DNA from: Anaerolineales bacterium
GTDB taxonomy: Bacteria; Chloroflexota; Anaerolineae; Epilineales; JAANWY01
Assembly (NCBI GenBank): GCA_018263655.1
Contig: JAANWY010000009.1
Coordinates: forward strand, 1-6,545
Direction of reading: 5' to 3'
Length of the DNA stretch: 6,545 bases
Shown here: positions 1-6,193 of the stretch, piece after piece
Numbering within the stretch: position 1 is the first letter of the stretch
Layout: the number at the start of each line of letters is the position of its first letter
Made by a program: the position numbers and the translations under genes
Notes under the pieces: generated by a model
The model's database searches: none
What the model was told of the DNA's origin: nothing
The model's input: only the letters and a program-made list of their open reading frames with translations

Positions 1-18
1 ACTGAGTAGGCGTCAGCC

Positions 19-108
19 GTATCGAAGTGTGCTTCTTGTGCGGCCAGCACGCTTCGATACGCTCGCTACCCTTCGACAGGCTCAGGACGTCGCTCAGCAT
101 GCTGGCCG
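19..108. repeat. Nested inverted repeats in the left-end intergenic region
   Basis: Two inverted repeats can be read directly. The arm at 19-32 pairs with 47-60 (13 of 14 positions complementary, 14-nt loop). The arm CGGCCAGCA at 41-49 pairs perfectly with TGCTGGCCG at 100-108. The arms interleave, so in RNA the two stems would compete. The intervening stretch CTTCGACAGGCTCAGGAC (71-88) resembles extragenic repeat strings common in several high-GC bacteria; that resemblance is from memory. No open frame of note crosses here, so I read it as a dispersed non-coding repeat. Function unknown. Confidence 0.5.
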
Positions 109-157
109 CCATAATTAGAATTGCTGCCGCAGGTTTCGTTTACACGCTGTTTACAAA

Positions 158-163
158 TTGACA
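158..163 (+). promoter_or_regulatory. Isolated TTGACA -35-like hexamer
   Basis: A perfect consensus TTGACA lies about 240 bases upstream of the first gene, in an AT-richer patch. The best downstream -10-like hexamer, TACACT at 187-192, is 23 bases away, which is too far for a normal sigma-70 promoter, and nothing convincing sits at 16-18 bases. It may be chance or the -35 of a weak promoter for the secreted-protein gene. Confidence 0.2.
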
Positions 164-235
164 AAGGTTGGCTAACACGTGGCGACTACACTCGGAGTAG
201 ATTGCAATCGGGGGGCTTGAGGTTTCACGATGGCA

Positions 236-366
236 GTAACTACTCAGCCACCCTTGCGAAGGTTACTTGTAACCTTCCTGATGGCGTGATTTCCGGTTTG
301 GGAGGACATTTCCGGCCCGGAATCCGCTCGCGAACCTTCGCAAGGGTTCGATGCCTGAGTAGTTAC
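236..366. repeat. 131-bp element with long interrupted terminal inverted repeats
   Basis: The left end GTAACTACTCAG (236-247) is the exact reverse complement of 355-366, and ACCCTTGCGAAGGTT (250-264) is the exact reverse complement of 333-347; only short spacers (2 and 7 nt) interrupt the arms. Inside, GAAGGTTAC-TT-GTAACCTTC (258-277) is a second near-perfect palindrome that uses part of the left arm, and CGAACC/GGTTCG (331-336/345-350) forms a local hairpin in the right arm. The element therefore has at least two mutually exclusive folds. It ends 18 nt before the Shine-Dalgarno of the gene at 401. It could be a MITE-like element or a leader structure; no clean target-site duplication flanks it, although CGATG occurs near both sides (228-232 and 367-371). 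Confidence 0.65.
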
Positions 367-384
367 CGATGACGATATGAGCGT

Positions 385-392
385 AAGGAGGT
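385..392 (+). promoter_or_regulatory. Shine-Dalgarno AAGGAGGT, decides the start at 401
   Basis: A near-perfect anti-16S complement lies 8 nt before the ATG at 401. An in-frame upstream ATG at 377 lies before this site and would put eight charged residues ahead of the signal peptide, so 401 is the better start. Confidence 0.85.
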
Positions 393-400
393 TGCTCGAT

Positions 401-1666
401 ATGAAACGACGTTACGTGTTGATTGTGAGCATGGTGATTGCCCTGGTGCTGACGACGTGGGCTTCGGCGCTGGCTCAGCCGGCCGGCCCAGCTGCCCCGT
501 CCGATGCACAACCAGGGCGCAGGCCTGTTGTCTGTGTCGGTGCCGCATGGGGGGCGATTGTGCGGGGTCAAGCCGCAGCCCACAATTTTGTTCGACCACC
601 GAGGGAGGAGGTGCCCGTTTTCACCGTCCTACCTGGTACGCGTGTCCGTCTGACAGCCGGCGCCAGCGGCCTCTGGCTGGGTGAAGCCGGCGGAACGCTG
701 TCGGCGCACCTTGAGGTAATTGATGCCGACGCGCAGGATGACGGCGCTCCGCTGGGTGAAGACTCGGTCTCTGATACACGGGACGGGCCGGCCTTCGCAA
801 AGCACCGCCTTGAAGTGCCCGTCTTCTTCAACGAACCCGGCAGAGTTCACCTGTTCGCAAGGCTGACGGCGACGGCTGAGCCGCACGAGGGTGAGCTAGC
901 GCAAGATGTTGACGAACTCGAAGCCGTTGTGAACATCCTCGACCCGTCGACCTTCGGTTCGATCTCGGGCCAGGTGACAACCGATGATACGGAGGAAGGA
1001 CTGGAAGGCGTGCTCGTCACCGCCGGCAACCGCGAACTGCGCGTCCACCGCACCACCCGCACCGATGGCGACGGGAACTACAAGATCGAGGGACTGCCGC
1101 CAGGCGAGTACCTCGTCGGGGTGAGAGCAAAGGGAACGCCCTACATGGGCGAACTCTACGCTGACGCCCACTCGCCGGACGAAGCCGAGCCGGTGACAGT
1201 GACAGACAGCGCGGAGACGCCTGGGATCGACTTCGGGCTTGCTCGTGGGTCTGAGATTTCGGGCCAGGTCACGGTCACGGAGACCGGAGAGCCGCTGGCC
1301 GGCATCCCAATCGTGGTCCGACCCATGCGGCCGGACGACGGTGGCGAGGTCGCCGGTGCCGCAGGCCTGGAGCCAGCCGCGGTGCAGCAGGTAACAGACC
1401 AACCCGGCGCGCATCCCGAGCCTGGGCCGGCGGACCCTCGCCGTCGCAAGCGGCGGCCGGCTGCTGTGACCGGGGACGACGGGACGTACGTGGTCCAGGG
1501 CTTGCCGGCCGGCGAATATTTCGTGGCGGCTGCCGGCGAGCGCCAGGGTTACGGGGTTGAATTCTGGCAGGGGGCGCCGACGCCCGAAGAGGCGACGCCG
1601 ATTACGGTAGAGTTAGGCGACTCGGTGTCAGACATCGACTTCACGCTGGCGCCACAAACACGCTAA
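401..1666 (+). CDS. Secreted protein with two carboxypeptidase-regulatory-like domains
   Basis: Probable exported protein of 421 residues. Residues 1-25 form a classic Sec signal peptide: basic MKRRY, a hydrophobic core, then ASALA before Gln26. Residues 26-185 are a beta-rich region with no family I recognise. Residues 186-283 and 284-421 are two prealbumin-like carboxypeptidase-regulatory repeats: each opens with an ISGQVT strand, then an acidic/Thr stretch, a GDGNY or GDDGTY turn, the hallmark GLPPGEY or GLPAGEY, and closes with an IDF(G/T)L strand. The second repeat carries a roughly 45-residue Pro/Ala/Gly/Arg-rich insertion (about 308-352). No lipobox, sortase signal, membrane anchor or catalytic motif is visible, so binding, adhesion or a structural role outside the membrane is inferred, not shown. 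The start at 401 is fixed by a strong ribosome site; a hairpin follows the stop. Confidence 0.85.
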   Translation: MKRRYVLIVSMVIALVLTTWASALAQPAGPAAPSDAQPGRRPVVCVGAAWGAIVRGQAAAHNFVRPPREEVPVFTVLPGTRVRLTAGASGLWLGEAGGTLSAHLEVIDADAQDDGAPLGEDSVSDTRDGPAFAKHRLEVPVFFNEPGRVHLFARLTATAEPHEGELAQDVDELEAVVNILDPSTFGSISGQVTTDDTEEGLEGVLVTAGNRELRVHRTTRTDGDGNYKIEGLPPGEYLVGVRAKGTPYMGELYADAHSPDEAEPVTVTDSAETPGIDFGLARGSEISGQVTVTETGEPLAGIPIVVRPMRPDDGGEVAGAAGLEPAAVQQVTDQPGAHPEPGPADPRRRKRRPAAVTGDDGTYVVQGLPAGEYFVAAAGERQGYGVEFWQGAPTPEEATPITVELGDSVSDIDFTLAPQTR

Positions 1667-1676
1667 CCCCCTCTTG

Positions 1677-1725
1677 CCGGCTGGGACCGTTCGGGGCAGG
1701 GCGGTCCCAGCCGGATAATCATTTT
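1677..1725 (+). terminator. Hairpin terminator after the secreted-protein gene
   Basis: CCGGCTGGGACCG (1677-1689) pairs perfectly with CGGTCCCAGCCGG (1702-1714) around a 12-nt loop, beginning 10 nt after the stop codon. The 3' tail, ATAATCATTTT, is AT-rich but not a pure T tract, so efficiency as an intrinsic terminator is uncertain. The stem is symmetric and could also act on the minus strand, though it lies far beyond the CoA-transferase stop. Confidence 0.7.
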
Positions 1726-1872
1726 GGGCTATACGTAACCGATGAAGACACGGGCGAGCCTATTGCCGGGGGCGTGGTCATTGCCGGCAATCCCGAGGCC
1801 CGGTTCCACCGCCGGACACACACCAACGACGAAGGTCATTACACCATCATCACCCCCATACCAGAAGCCTGA
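1726..1872 (+). pseudogene. Orphan fragment of a carboxypeptidase-regulatory-like domain
   Basis: Reading from 1726 gives GLYVTDEDTGEPIAGGVV, then IAGNPEARFHRRTHTNDEGHY and TIITPIPEA before a TGA at 1870-1872. This matches domain 1 of the upstream gene position by position (VTTDDTEEGLEGVLVTAGN, then VHRTTRTDGDGNY), including the acidic strand, the AGN turn and the DEGHY/GDGNY turn. It lacks the GLPPGEY half and the closing IDFGL strand, has no start codon or ribosome site, lies after the terminator, and is in a different frame from the upstream gene. It is best read as the decayed remnant of a third repeat or of a paralogous gene. In-frame codons after the TGA include VAPADIDDG, faintly like a closing strand, which I do not rely on. 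Confidence 0.6.
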
Positions 1873-1972
1873 ATCGCCACCGCACTTGCGCTGCCACGCC
1901 CAGCCGATGTGGCCCCAGCCGACATCGACGATGGCCGGCATGGTGAGTTCAAGCAACCGTTGGGCCAAACCG
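1873..1972. other. Gene-free gap before the CoA-transferase stop
   Basis: One hundred bases between the domain remnant and the stop of the convergent CoA-transferase. I see no hairpin followed by a T tract on the minus strand, so the terminator of the CoA-transferase transcript is not evident here. Confidence 0.4.
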
Positions 1973-3196
1973 TTAGCCCGACCAGGCCTGAATCACCTCT
2001 TCGGCTTCGAGGACGTCCAATTCCGCGTCGTCGTATCCGAGTAGCTCTTGCAACACCGGTCGCGTATGCTCACCCAGGCGCGGGGCGCGTTTCGCCTCGA
2101 TGGTCGGTGCGGCCGAGAGCGTCATCGGGCTGCGGGCGAACTTGTAGGTGCCGAACGCCTCGTCCTCCACGTCAACCAACATCTGGCGTGCCTCCACCTG
2201 AGGACAGTTGAAGATTTCGTCTGCCGTATGGACCGGACCGGTCGGGACGCCACGTTCGCCGAGGATTGCGCGGGCTTCTTCCCGCGTCTTGTCCACCAGC
2301 CACTCCTCGATGACTGACCGCACGAAGCCGGCGTTTTCGCCGCGCGCCGGCCCTTCGGCGGTGCGCGGATCATCGATCAGGTCCTCGCGTCCGATAGCCT
2401 CGCACAGCCGGCGCCACTGCACATCATCGGGGACGTTGAATGCCAGATAACCGTCCGCGGCCTTGAAAGCCGCCCGCGGACCCTGGTAGCGCATCCGCCC
2501 CCGGGGCTGCATCTGGCCGGTCAGCGTGTACAGCATCACCATGCGCTCGTTGAGGGCCAGCATCGAGTCGTACATCGCCGCATCGACGAACTGACCTTCG
2601 CCCGTGCGCTCGCGCATGAAGAGCGCCAGCAGGGTGCTGAAGGCTGCAACGAGTCCCGTGTGCAGGTCGGCCAGACCGTAGATCGTCCACTGCGGCGGCC
2701 CATCTTCGTAGCCGACGAGGTGCATGATGCCGCTCATGGCCTCCACCACGATGTCGAAGGCCGGCCGGTCGGTGTACGGCCCCTCCAGTTCTGGCAACTG
2801 TCCGAAGCCCGAGATAGCCGTGTACACCAACCCAGGATTGATCTCTTTCAGGGCCTCGTAGCCGACGCCGAGTCGAGCCGTCACGCCTGGCCGCATGTTT
2901 TCAACGACGACGTCAGAGGTTTTCGCCAGGTCCTTGAAAATCTTACGCCCTCTGTCGGCCTTCAGGTTGAGGGCGACACTCTTCTTGTTTCGATTGTAGG
3001 CCATGAAGCCGCCCCCCATGTGCTCGCCATCCTCACTTTCGGCGAAGGGGGCAATCACGCGTCTCGGGTCGCCGGTGCCGGGACGCTCGACCTTGATGAT
3101 TTCGGCGCCGGCGTCGGCCAGCAGCATGGTACAATATGGGGCGCTCATGTACTGTCCCAGACTCAGGACGCGCGTACCGGCAAGTGGACGTTGCAT
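1973..3196 (-). CDS. Class III CoA-transferase (CaiB/BaiF family)
   Basis: A cytosolic enzyme of 407 residues, the usual length for this family, which moves CoA from an acyl-CoA donor to a carboxylic acid acceptor through an aspartyl-CoA thioester. The N-terminus has the family signature LSLGQYMSAPYCTMLLADAG followed by AEIIKVERPGTGDPRR. Next come NRNKKSVALNLK, VENMRPGVTARLGVGYEAL and ISGFG. The expected catalytic Asp lies in YGLADLHTG (Asp177), followed by ERTGEGQFVDAAMYDSML; the C-terminus has LGEHTRPVLQELLGY. The substrate cannot be told from sequence; formyl-, succinyl-, carnitine- and racemase-type members share this fold. The ATG at 3196 is preferred over an in-frame TTG at 3205 because GGAGA at 3206-3210 stands 9 nt before the ATG but would abut the TTG. 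It lies downstream of the thiolase and an unknown gene on the same strand. Confidence 0.93.
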   Translation of the reverse strand: MQRPLAGTRVLSLGQYMSAPYCTMLLADAGAEIIKVERPGTGDPRRVIAPFAESEDGEHMGGGFMAYNRNKKSVALNLKADRGRKIFKDLAKTSDVVVENMRPGVTARLGVGYEALKEINPGLVYTAISGFGQLPELEGPYTDRPAFDIVVEAMSGIMHLVGYEDGPPQWTIYGLADLHTGLVAAFSTLLALFMRERTGEGQFVDAAMYDSMLALNERMVMLYTLTGQMQPRGRMRYQGPRAAFKAADGYLAFNVPDDVQWRRLCEAIGREDLIDDPRTAEGPARGENAGFVRSVIEEWLVDKTREEARAILGERGVPTGPVHTADEIFNCPQVEARQMLVDVEDEAFGTYKFARSPMTLSAAPTIEAKRAPRLGEHTRPVLQELLGYDDAELDVLEAEEVIQAWSG

Positions 3197-3238
3197 TGTC
3201 TCCAATCTCCAAAAGTTGGCTAGAGGGTTGGATGGTTA

Positions 3239-3287
3239 GGTGGTTAGATGGCTGGTGCCACGCGAACCATCCAGCCATCTAACCACC
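3239..3287. repeat. 17-bp perfect inverted repeat between genes
   Basis: The arm at 3239-3255 (GGTGGTTAGATGGCTGG) is the exact reverse complement of 3271-3287, with a 15-nt loop. A competing pairing joins GGTTGGATGGTT (3226-3237) to AACCATCCAGCC (3265-3276), 11 of 12. No T tract follows on either strand, so a simple intrinsic terminator is unlikely. The tandem GGTTAGATGG / GGTTGGATGG wording suggests a dispersed palindromic repeat. It separates the unknown gene from the CoA-transferase and could process, stabilise or attenuate a shared transcript. Confidence 0.7.
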
Positions 3288-3332
3288 CGGCCACCCAGCA
3301 TTTTCATCCGTCATGGTGTGCCGCCGTTGCTG

Positions 3333-3854
3333 TTAGTTCAAATCAGGCCGATACAGTATTCCCAGGAAGCGGCCATGTATTATCTCCGCCCTGCAGGGCT
3401 CACCGAGATGAGGCCTACCGGCGTCGTCCCGCAGTAAGGGTATGACCCACCCGCGTTGTCTTATGCGTGTCTCTTCTGTCACGGAGATGACCTCCTGCCG
3501 TGCAGGATTCTCGGAGGGACTTGGTCCTCCGAAAAGGGCCGGCGGGGCTGACCACGCCGGGGCGATCATGACAATGCGTTTGACGTTGCCCAGGTTCTTG
3601 GCCGCATGCCGGATGGCTGACCGCCAATGATCTTTGTCGAGGTGGTCCAGTCCGACAAGTCCCAAGTCGGTTTCTCTATCCAGGATAGCCAGGGCCGGAT
3701 GCTCTCCGTATTTGTCTATCCAATCGGTTATGAGGTCCAGGAACGGCACTGTCTCACCCGAGGCCTCGGAGGGTCCAGTCCTGGGTTCCGATTCGTCACG
3801 TTGCTGCTTGTTTGGTCGCCGGCGTCTCTGTCGCTTCTGTCCTGACTCGCTCAT
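3333..3854 (-). CDS. Protein of unknown function, 173 aa
   Basis: I do not recognise this family. Residues 1-36 are a highly charged, probably disordered tail (QKRQRRRRPNKQQRDESEPR) that could bind nucleic acid or a protein partner. From about residue 36 the sequence looks folded: a helical stretch PFLDLITDWIDKYGEHPALA, then LDRETDLGLVGLDHLDKDHW and a strand-like KRIVMIAPAWS. The end reads CRAEIIHGRFLGILYRPDLN. No signal peptide or membrane segment is seen. The gene starts 58 nt after the thiolase stop on the same strand with GAGGTGA about 12 nt before the ATG, so co-transcription is likely. Evidence that it is real rests on orientation, spacing and protein-like composition; a long antisense frame over it is a shadow. 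Confidence 0.65.
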   Translation of the reverse strand: MSESGQKRQRRRRPNKQQRDESEPRTGPSEASGETVPFLDLITDWIDKYGEHPALAILDRETDLGLVGLDHLDKDHWRSAIRHAAKNLGNVKRIVMIAPAWSAPPALFGGPSPSENPARQEVISVTEETRIRQRGWVIPLLRDDAGRPHLGEPCRAEIIHGRFLGILYRPDLN

Positions 3855-3912
3855 ATCACTCTCGTTTCACCTCAACTGGCTCAGGGCGGCCGGCCTGGCT
3901 TCCATCTGCGTC

Positions 3913-5157
3913 CTAGTACACCCATTCAACCACCGTAGAAGCGCCCATCCCCACACCTACGCAAAGCGTCGCCAAACCGTAATAAGGTCGCTCTGCCTGG
4001 GATGCGCGGCGCTTCATCTCGTGCAAGAGGGTGGTGAGGATGCGAGCGCCGGAACAACCGGTAGGGTGACCGAGGGCGATGGCGCCCCCGTTGACGTTGG
4101 TAATTTCGTGGCGCATGCCGAGTTTGCGCATCACGCCGATGGACTGGGCAGCGAAGGCCTCGTTGAGTTCGATCAGGCCGATGTCGTCCAGGGTGAGCCC
4201 CAGTCGATCGAGCAGCTTCTGGGTGGCCGGCACCGGACCATAGCCCATCACGCCGGGGTCAACGCCGGCCACCGCGGAACCGACCCAGCGCGCCATCGGT
4301 TTCAACCCAAGCTTTTTGGCCTTCTCGGCGCTCGTCAGAAGCACGGCGGCCGCCCCATCGTTGATGCCGCTGGAGCTGCCGGCAGTCACTGTACCACCGT
4401 CGCGGAAGACCGGCCTCAGTCGGGCCAATGCCTCCATACTCGTGTTGAGCACGTATTCGCCATCAACGATCTTGTAGCGCGGGTGCTCGTCAGTGTCCAC
4501 GATTTTGGGTGGACCTTTGCGCTGAGGGACTTCGATGGGCACAATCTCGTGCTTGAATCGGCCGGCCTTGATGGCCTCCACGGCCCGTCGGTGGCTTTCG
4601 AGCGCAAAAGCATCTTGCTCCTCGCGGGTGATGCCCGTGTCTTCAGCGATGTTCTCGGCGGTTTCGCCCAGGCTGATGATGGGGTACATGGCGTCCATCT
4701 TGGGGTTGTAATACCGCCAGCCGACGGTGGTGTCCCAGATTTTGGGGTCTCCCACCGGCTGTGCGCGCTCCGGCTTGGGCATCGACCACGGCGCGCGGCT
4801 CATGCTCTCCACACCGCCGCCGATGTAGATGTCGGCCTCGCCAACGATGATGGATTTGGCCGCCAGGTTCACGGCTTCCAGCGCCGAAGAGCAGTTGCGG
4901 TTGACGGTGATACCGCTCACCTCTACCGGGAAGCCGGCCAGCAGCGCCGCTTGGCGGGCAACATCGCGATTGTCCTCGCCGGCTTGGTTGCCGCAGCCGG
5001 CGTACACATCTTCGACCAGGGCCGGGTCCACGCCGGTGCGCTCCATGAGCGCCTTCAGCACCTTGGCCAGCAAATCATCAGGCCGCACGCTGGATAGTGC
5101 ACCGTTGTGCTTGCCGGCAGGAGAGCGTACGGCGTCAATAATGACCACTTCTTTCAT
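3913..5157 (-). CDS. Acetyl-CoA C-acyltransferase (FadA-like thiolase)
   Basis: A cytosolic thiolase of 414 residues that cleaves 3-ketoacyl-CoA with free CoA, or condenses two acyl-CoA units. All expected parts are visible: N-terminal VVIIDAVRSPAGKHNGALS, nucleophile Cys89 in VNRNCSSALEAV, GGGVESMSRAP, GETAENIAEDTGITREEQD, TVTAGSSSGINDGAAAVLL, MGYGPVPAT, Asn332 in LNEAFAAQ, His364 in GGAIALGHPTGCSGAR, and the acid/base Cys399 in LCVGVGMGAS. The MGYGPVPA and GLATxCxGxGxG wording matches the beta-oxidation FadA branch more than biosynthetic PhaA/AtoB, where CIGGG is usual. The segment around PVGDPKIWDTTVGWRYYNPK makes it somewhat longer than a typical 390-residue thiolase. AGGAGG stands about 10 nt before the ATG. 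The unknown gene and a CoA-transferase follow on the same strand, suggesting acyl-CoA metabolism, but no dehydrogenase or hydratase partner is in view. Confidence 0.95.
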   Translation of the reverse strand: MKEVVIIDAVRSPAGKHNGALSSVRPDDLLAKVLKALMERTGVDPALVEDVYAGCGNQAGEDNRDVARQAALLAGFPVEVSGITVNRNCSSALEAVNLAAKSIIVGEADIYIGGGVESMSRAPWSMPKPERAQPVGDPKIWDTTVGWRYYNPKMDAMYPIISLGETAENIAEDTGITREEQDAFALESHRRAVEAIKAGRFKHEIVPIEVPQRKGPPKIVDTDEHPRYKIVDGEYVLNTSMEALARLRPVFRDGGTVTAGSSSGINDGAAAVLLTSAEKAKKLGLKPMARWVGSAVAGVDPGVMGYGPVPATQKLLDRLGLTLDDIGLIELNEAFAAQSIGVMRKLGMRHEITNVNGGAIALGHPTGCSGARILTTLLHEMKRRASQAERPYYGLATLCVGVGMGASTVVEWVY

Positions 5158-5218
5158 AGCGTTACATCCTCCTCTTTTGTCGCTGAGAAATCAATCGTTT
5201 CTTATCTGAAGTGGTGAG

Positions 5219-5665
5219 CTACGTGTAGGAGTTGTGCTTGATCAAGTCGAGGACTTCGGCTAAATTGGTCGCGTTGGTGTTAAATCGAGGTGCATTTTGA
5301 GCAACGTGAAGATGACATTGAGGCTCAATGACCGTTTTTGCCAGATCTTTGAACGGACTTTCAAGCTTATCGTAGCGAAAATACCAACCGTTTGGCTGTT
5401 GATAGTGATAAGTGTAGAACACGTGGAAGATAGTCCCGTCACGTTCGATAACGATCCGCTCCTCGAAACGCAAGAAGGCGTCATCGATGAAGATCAAGCC
5501 TGCGGGCGAGGCTCCGGGCTTAGCGAAACCTCCGGCTTTCGGTGCACGAACGATGCCTTCAGTCCGGCTGACGTATTGGCGATGCAGCGATGACCGATCC
5601 TGAACGATGCCGGACTTATCAATGACACCTAATGCCCACCGGTAATATTCGGAGAAGTGTTTCAC
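5219..5665 (-). CDS. Probable toxin, TumE/DUF6516-like
   Basis: A 148-residue soluble protein. The second half carries what I recognise as the TumE/DUF6516 pattern: FLRFEERIVIERDG (64-77), TYHYQQPNG (85-93), FRYD (96-99), a HLHV (118-121) in place of the usual H-x-H-V, and a closing helix NLAEVLDLI (134-142). The first 55 residues (YYRWALGVIDKSGIVQDRSS and beyond) are less typical. The family is held to be the toxic half of toxin-antitoxin pairs; its activity is not established by this sequence. The start is a GTG overlapping the antitoxin stop as GTGA, with no other Met in the frame, which implies translational coupling and fits a TA operon. The family call rests on motif memory, so moderate confidence; the two-gene module is firmer. 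Confidence 0.7.
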   Translation of the reverse strand: MKHFSEYYRWALGVIDKSGIVQDRSSLHRQYVSRTEGIVRAPKAGGFAKPGASPAGLIFIDDAFLRFEERIVIERDGTIFHVFYTYHYQQPNGWYFRYDKLESPFKDLAKTVIEPQCHLHVAQNAPRFNTNATNLAEVLDLIKHNSYT

Positions 5666-6135
5666 TTCGATGGTCGCCCAACGATGTCTTCAAGAGGTGC
5701 CTCATCTTTGAAGATAATTTGTTCATCGAGAGATTCCTCATACATATGTGCCCAAAACGTGAATTCTACCTCGTCAGGCATCTCCCCCTGTTGCCATTTC
5801 TCATAGAATTCCGATGAGGACAGGCCAAACTGCTCCTCGAACTCACGAAGAATTGTCATGAAGGCATCCCGCGTGAGCAAGCCGGCATCGGAGTAGGCCT
5901 CGGCGATGTATTCAGGGCCAACTTCCTTGAGCACGTCATCAAGTTTCAGCGGGGCCGACTCCTCGGTGCGGAAGATCGGCTCCAGCGCTTCTACCTCATC
6001 GCCAGTTGGTCTGATGATCAATGTGCCATTTTGTGAATGGATAGAGACTCGGTCATCGGGGCCGACGCCAAGTTCCGCCAGCAAATCCGTCGGGAACTGC
6101 AACCGACCGTTCTCAAGAGCAAGTACATATTCCAT
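5662..6135 (-). CDS. AbrB/MazE-type antitoxin
   Basis: A 157-residue protein. Residues 1-45 form an AbrB/SpoVT/MazE swapped-hairpin DNA-binding domain (YVLALENGRLQFPTDLLAEL, then VGPDDRVSIHSQNGTLIIRP). A linker and helical middle follow. Residues about 98-136 carry FEEQFGLSSSEFYEKWQQGE, then PDEVEFTFWAHMYE, a block I associate with antitoxins of small TA modules that bind the toxin. The antitoxin comes first and overlaps the toxin by 4 nt, the usual TA order. GGAGG stands 5 nt before the ATG, and a candidate promoter overlapped by a short palindrome lies just upstream, which suggests autorepression by this protein. The C-terminus is acidic, as expected for a partner of a basic or RNA-binding toxin. 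The partner and binding site are inferred. Confidence 0.82.
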   Translation of the reverse strand: MEYVLALENGRLQFPTDLLAELGVGPDDRVSIHSQNGTLIIRPTGDEVEALEPIFRTEESAPLKLDDVLKEVGPEYIAEAYSDAGLLTRDAFMTILREFEEQFGLSSSEFYEKWQQGEMPDEVEFTFWAHMYEESLDEQIIFKDEAPLEDIVGRPSK

Positions 6136-6158
6136 TTGGGCCTCCGATTCGTTAGCGT

Positions 6159-6193
6159 GTATAGATTATACTTGTGGATCTACGCCGGACCAA
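6159..6193 (-). promoter_or_regulatory. Candidate promoter and operator of the toxin-antitoxin pair
   Basis: On the minus strand a perfect -10 TATAAT (6170-6165) lies 17 nt after a partial -35 TTGGTC (6193-6188). The palindrome GTATA-ATC-TATAC (6171-6159) covers the -10 and is a natural site for autorepression by an AbrB-type antitoxin. Transcription would begin near 6158, giving a short leader with GGAGG (6145-6141) and the ATG at 6135. The -35 is weak and the palindrome arms are only 5 bp. Confidence 0.5.

Noticed and set aside
1..366. CRISPR-like array from the repeated CTGAGTAG/CTACTCAG strings
   Set aside because: Only three 8-mers, irregular spacing and mixed orientation; no repeat-spacer periodicity.
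121..372. 83-codon plus-strand frame across the palindromic region
   Set aside because: It runs through the inverted-repeat element, has no ribosome site or protein-like pattern, and starts in non-coding sequence.
377..400. Upstream ATG extending the secreted protein by eight residues
   Set aside because: It precedes the Shine-Dalgarno and would place a charged extension ahead of a good signal peptide.
896..1414. 172-codon minus-strand frame opposite the secreted protein
   Set aside because: Antisense to a gene with a signal peptide, strong ribosome site and clear repeats.
1742..2044. 100-codon plus-strand frame starting inside the domain remnant
   Set aside because: The recognisable domain sequence is in a different frame; this one is low-complexity and runs into the CoA-transferase gene.
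2660..3223. 187-codon plus-strand frame opposite the CoA-transferase
   Set aside because: Shadow of a well-supported CoA-transferase; no ribosome site or domain signal.
3634..5097. 487-codon open frame on the plus strand opposite the thiolase and the unknown gene
   Set aside because: It is antisense to a thiolase with every catalytic motif intact, and its His/Gly/Ala-rich translation matches no family I know; long antisense frames are common opposite high-GC genes.
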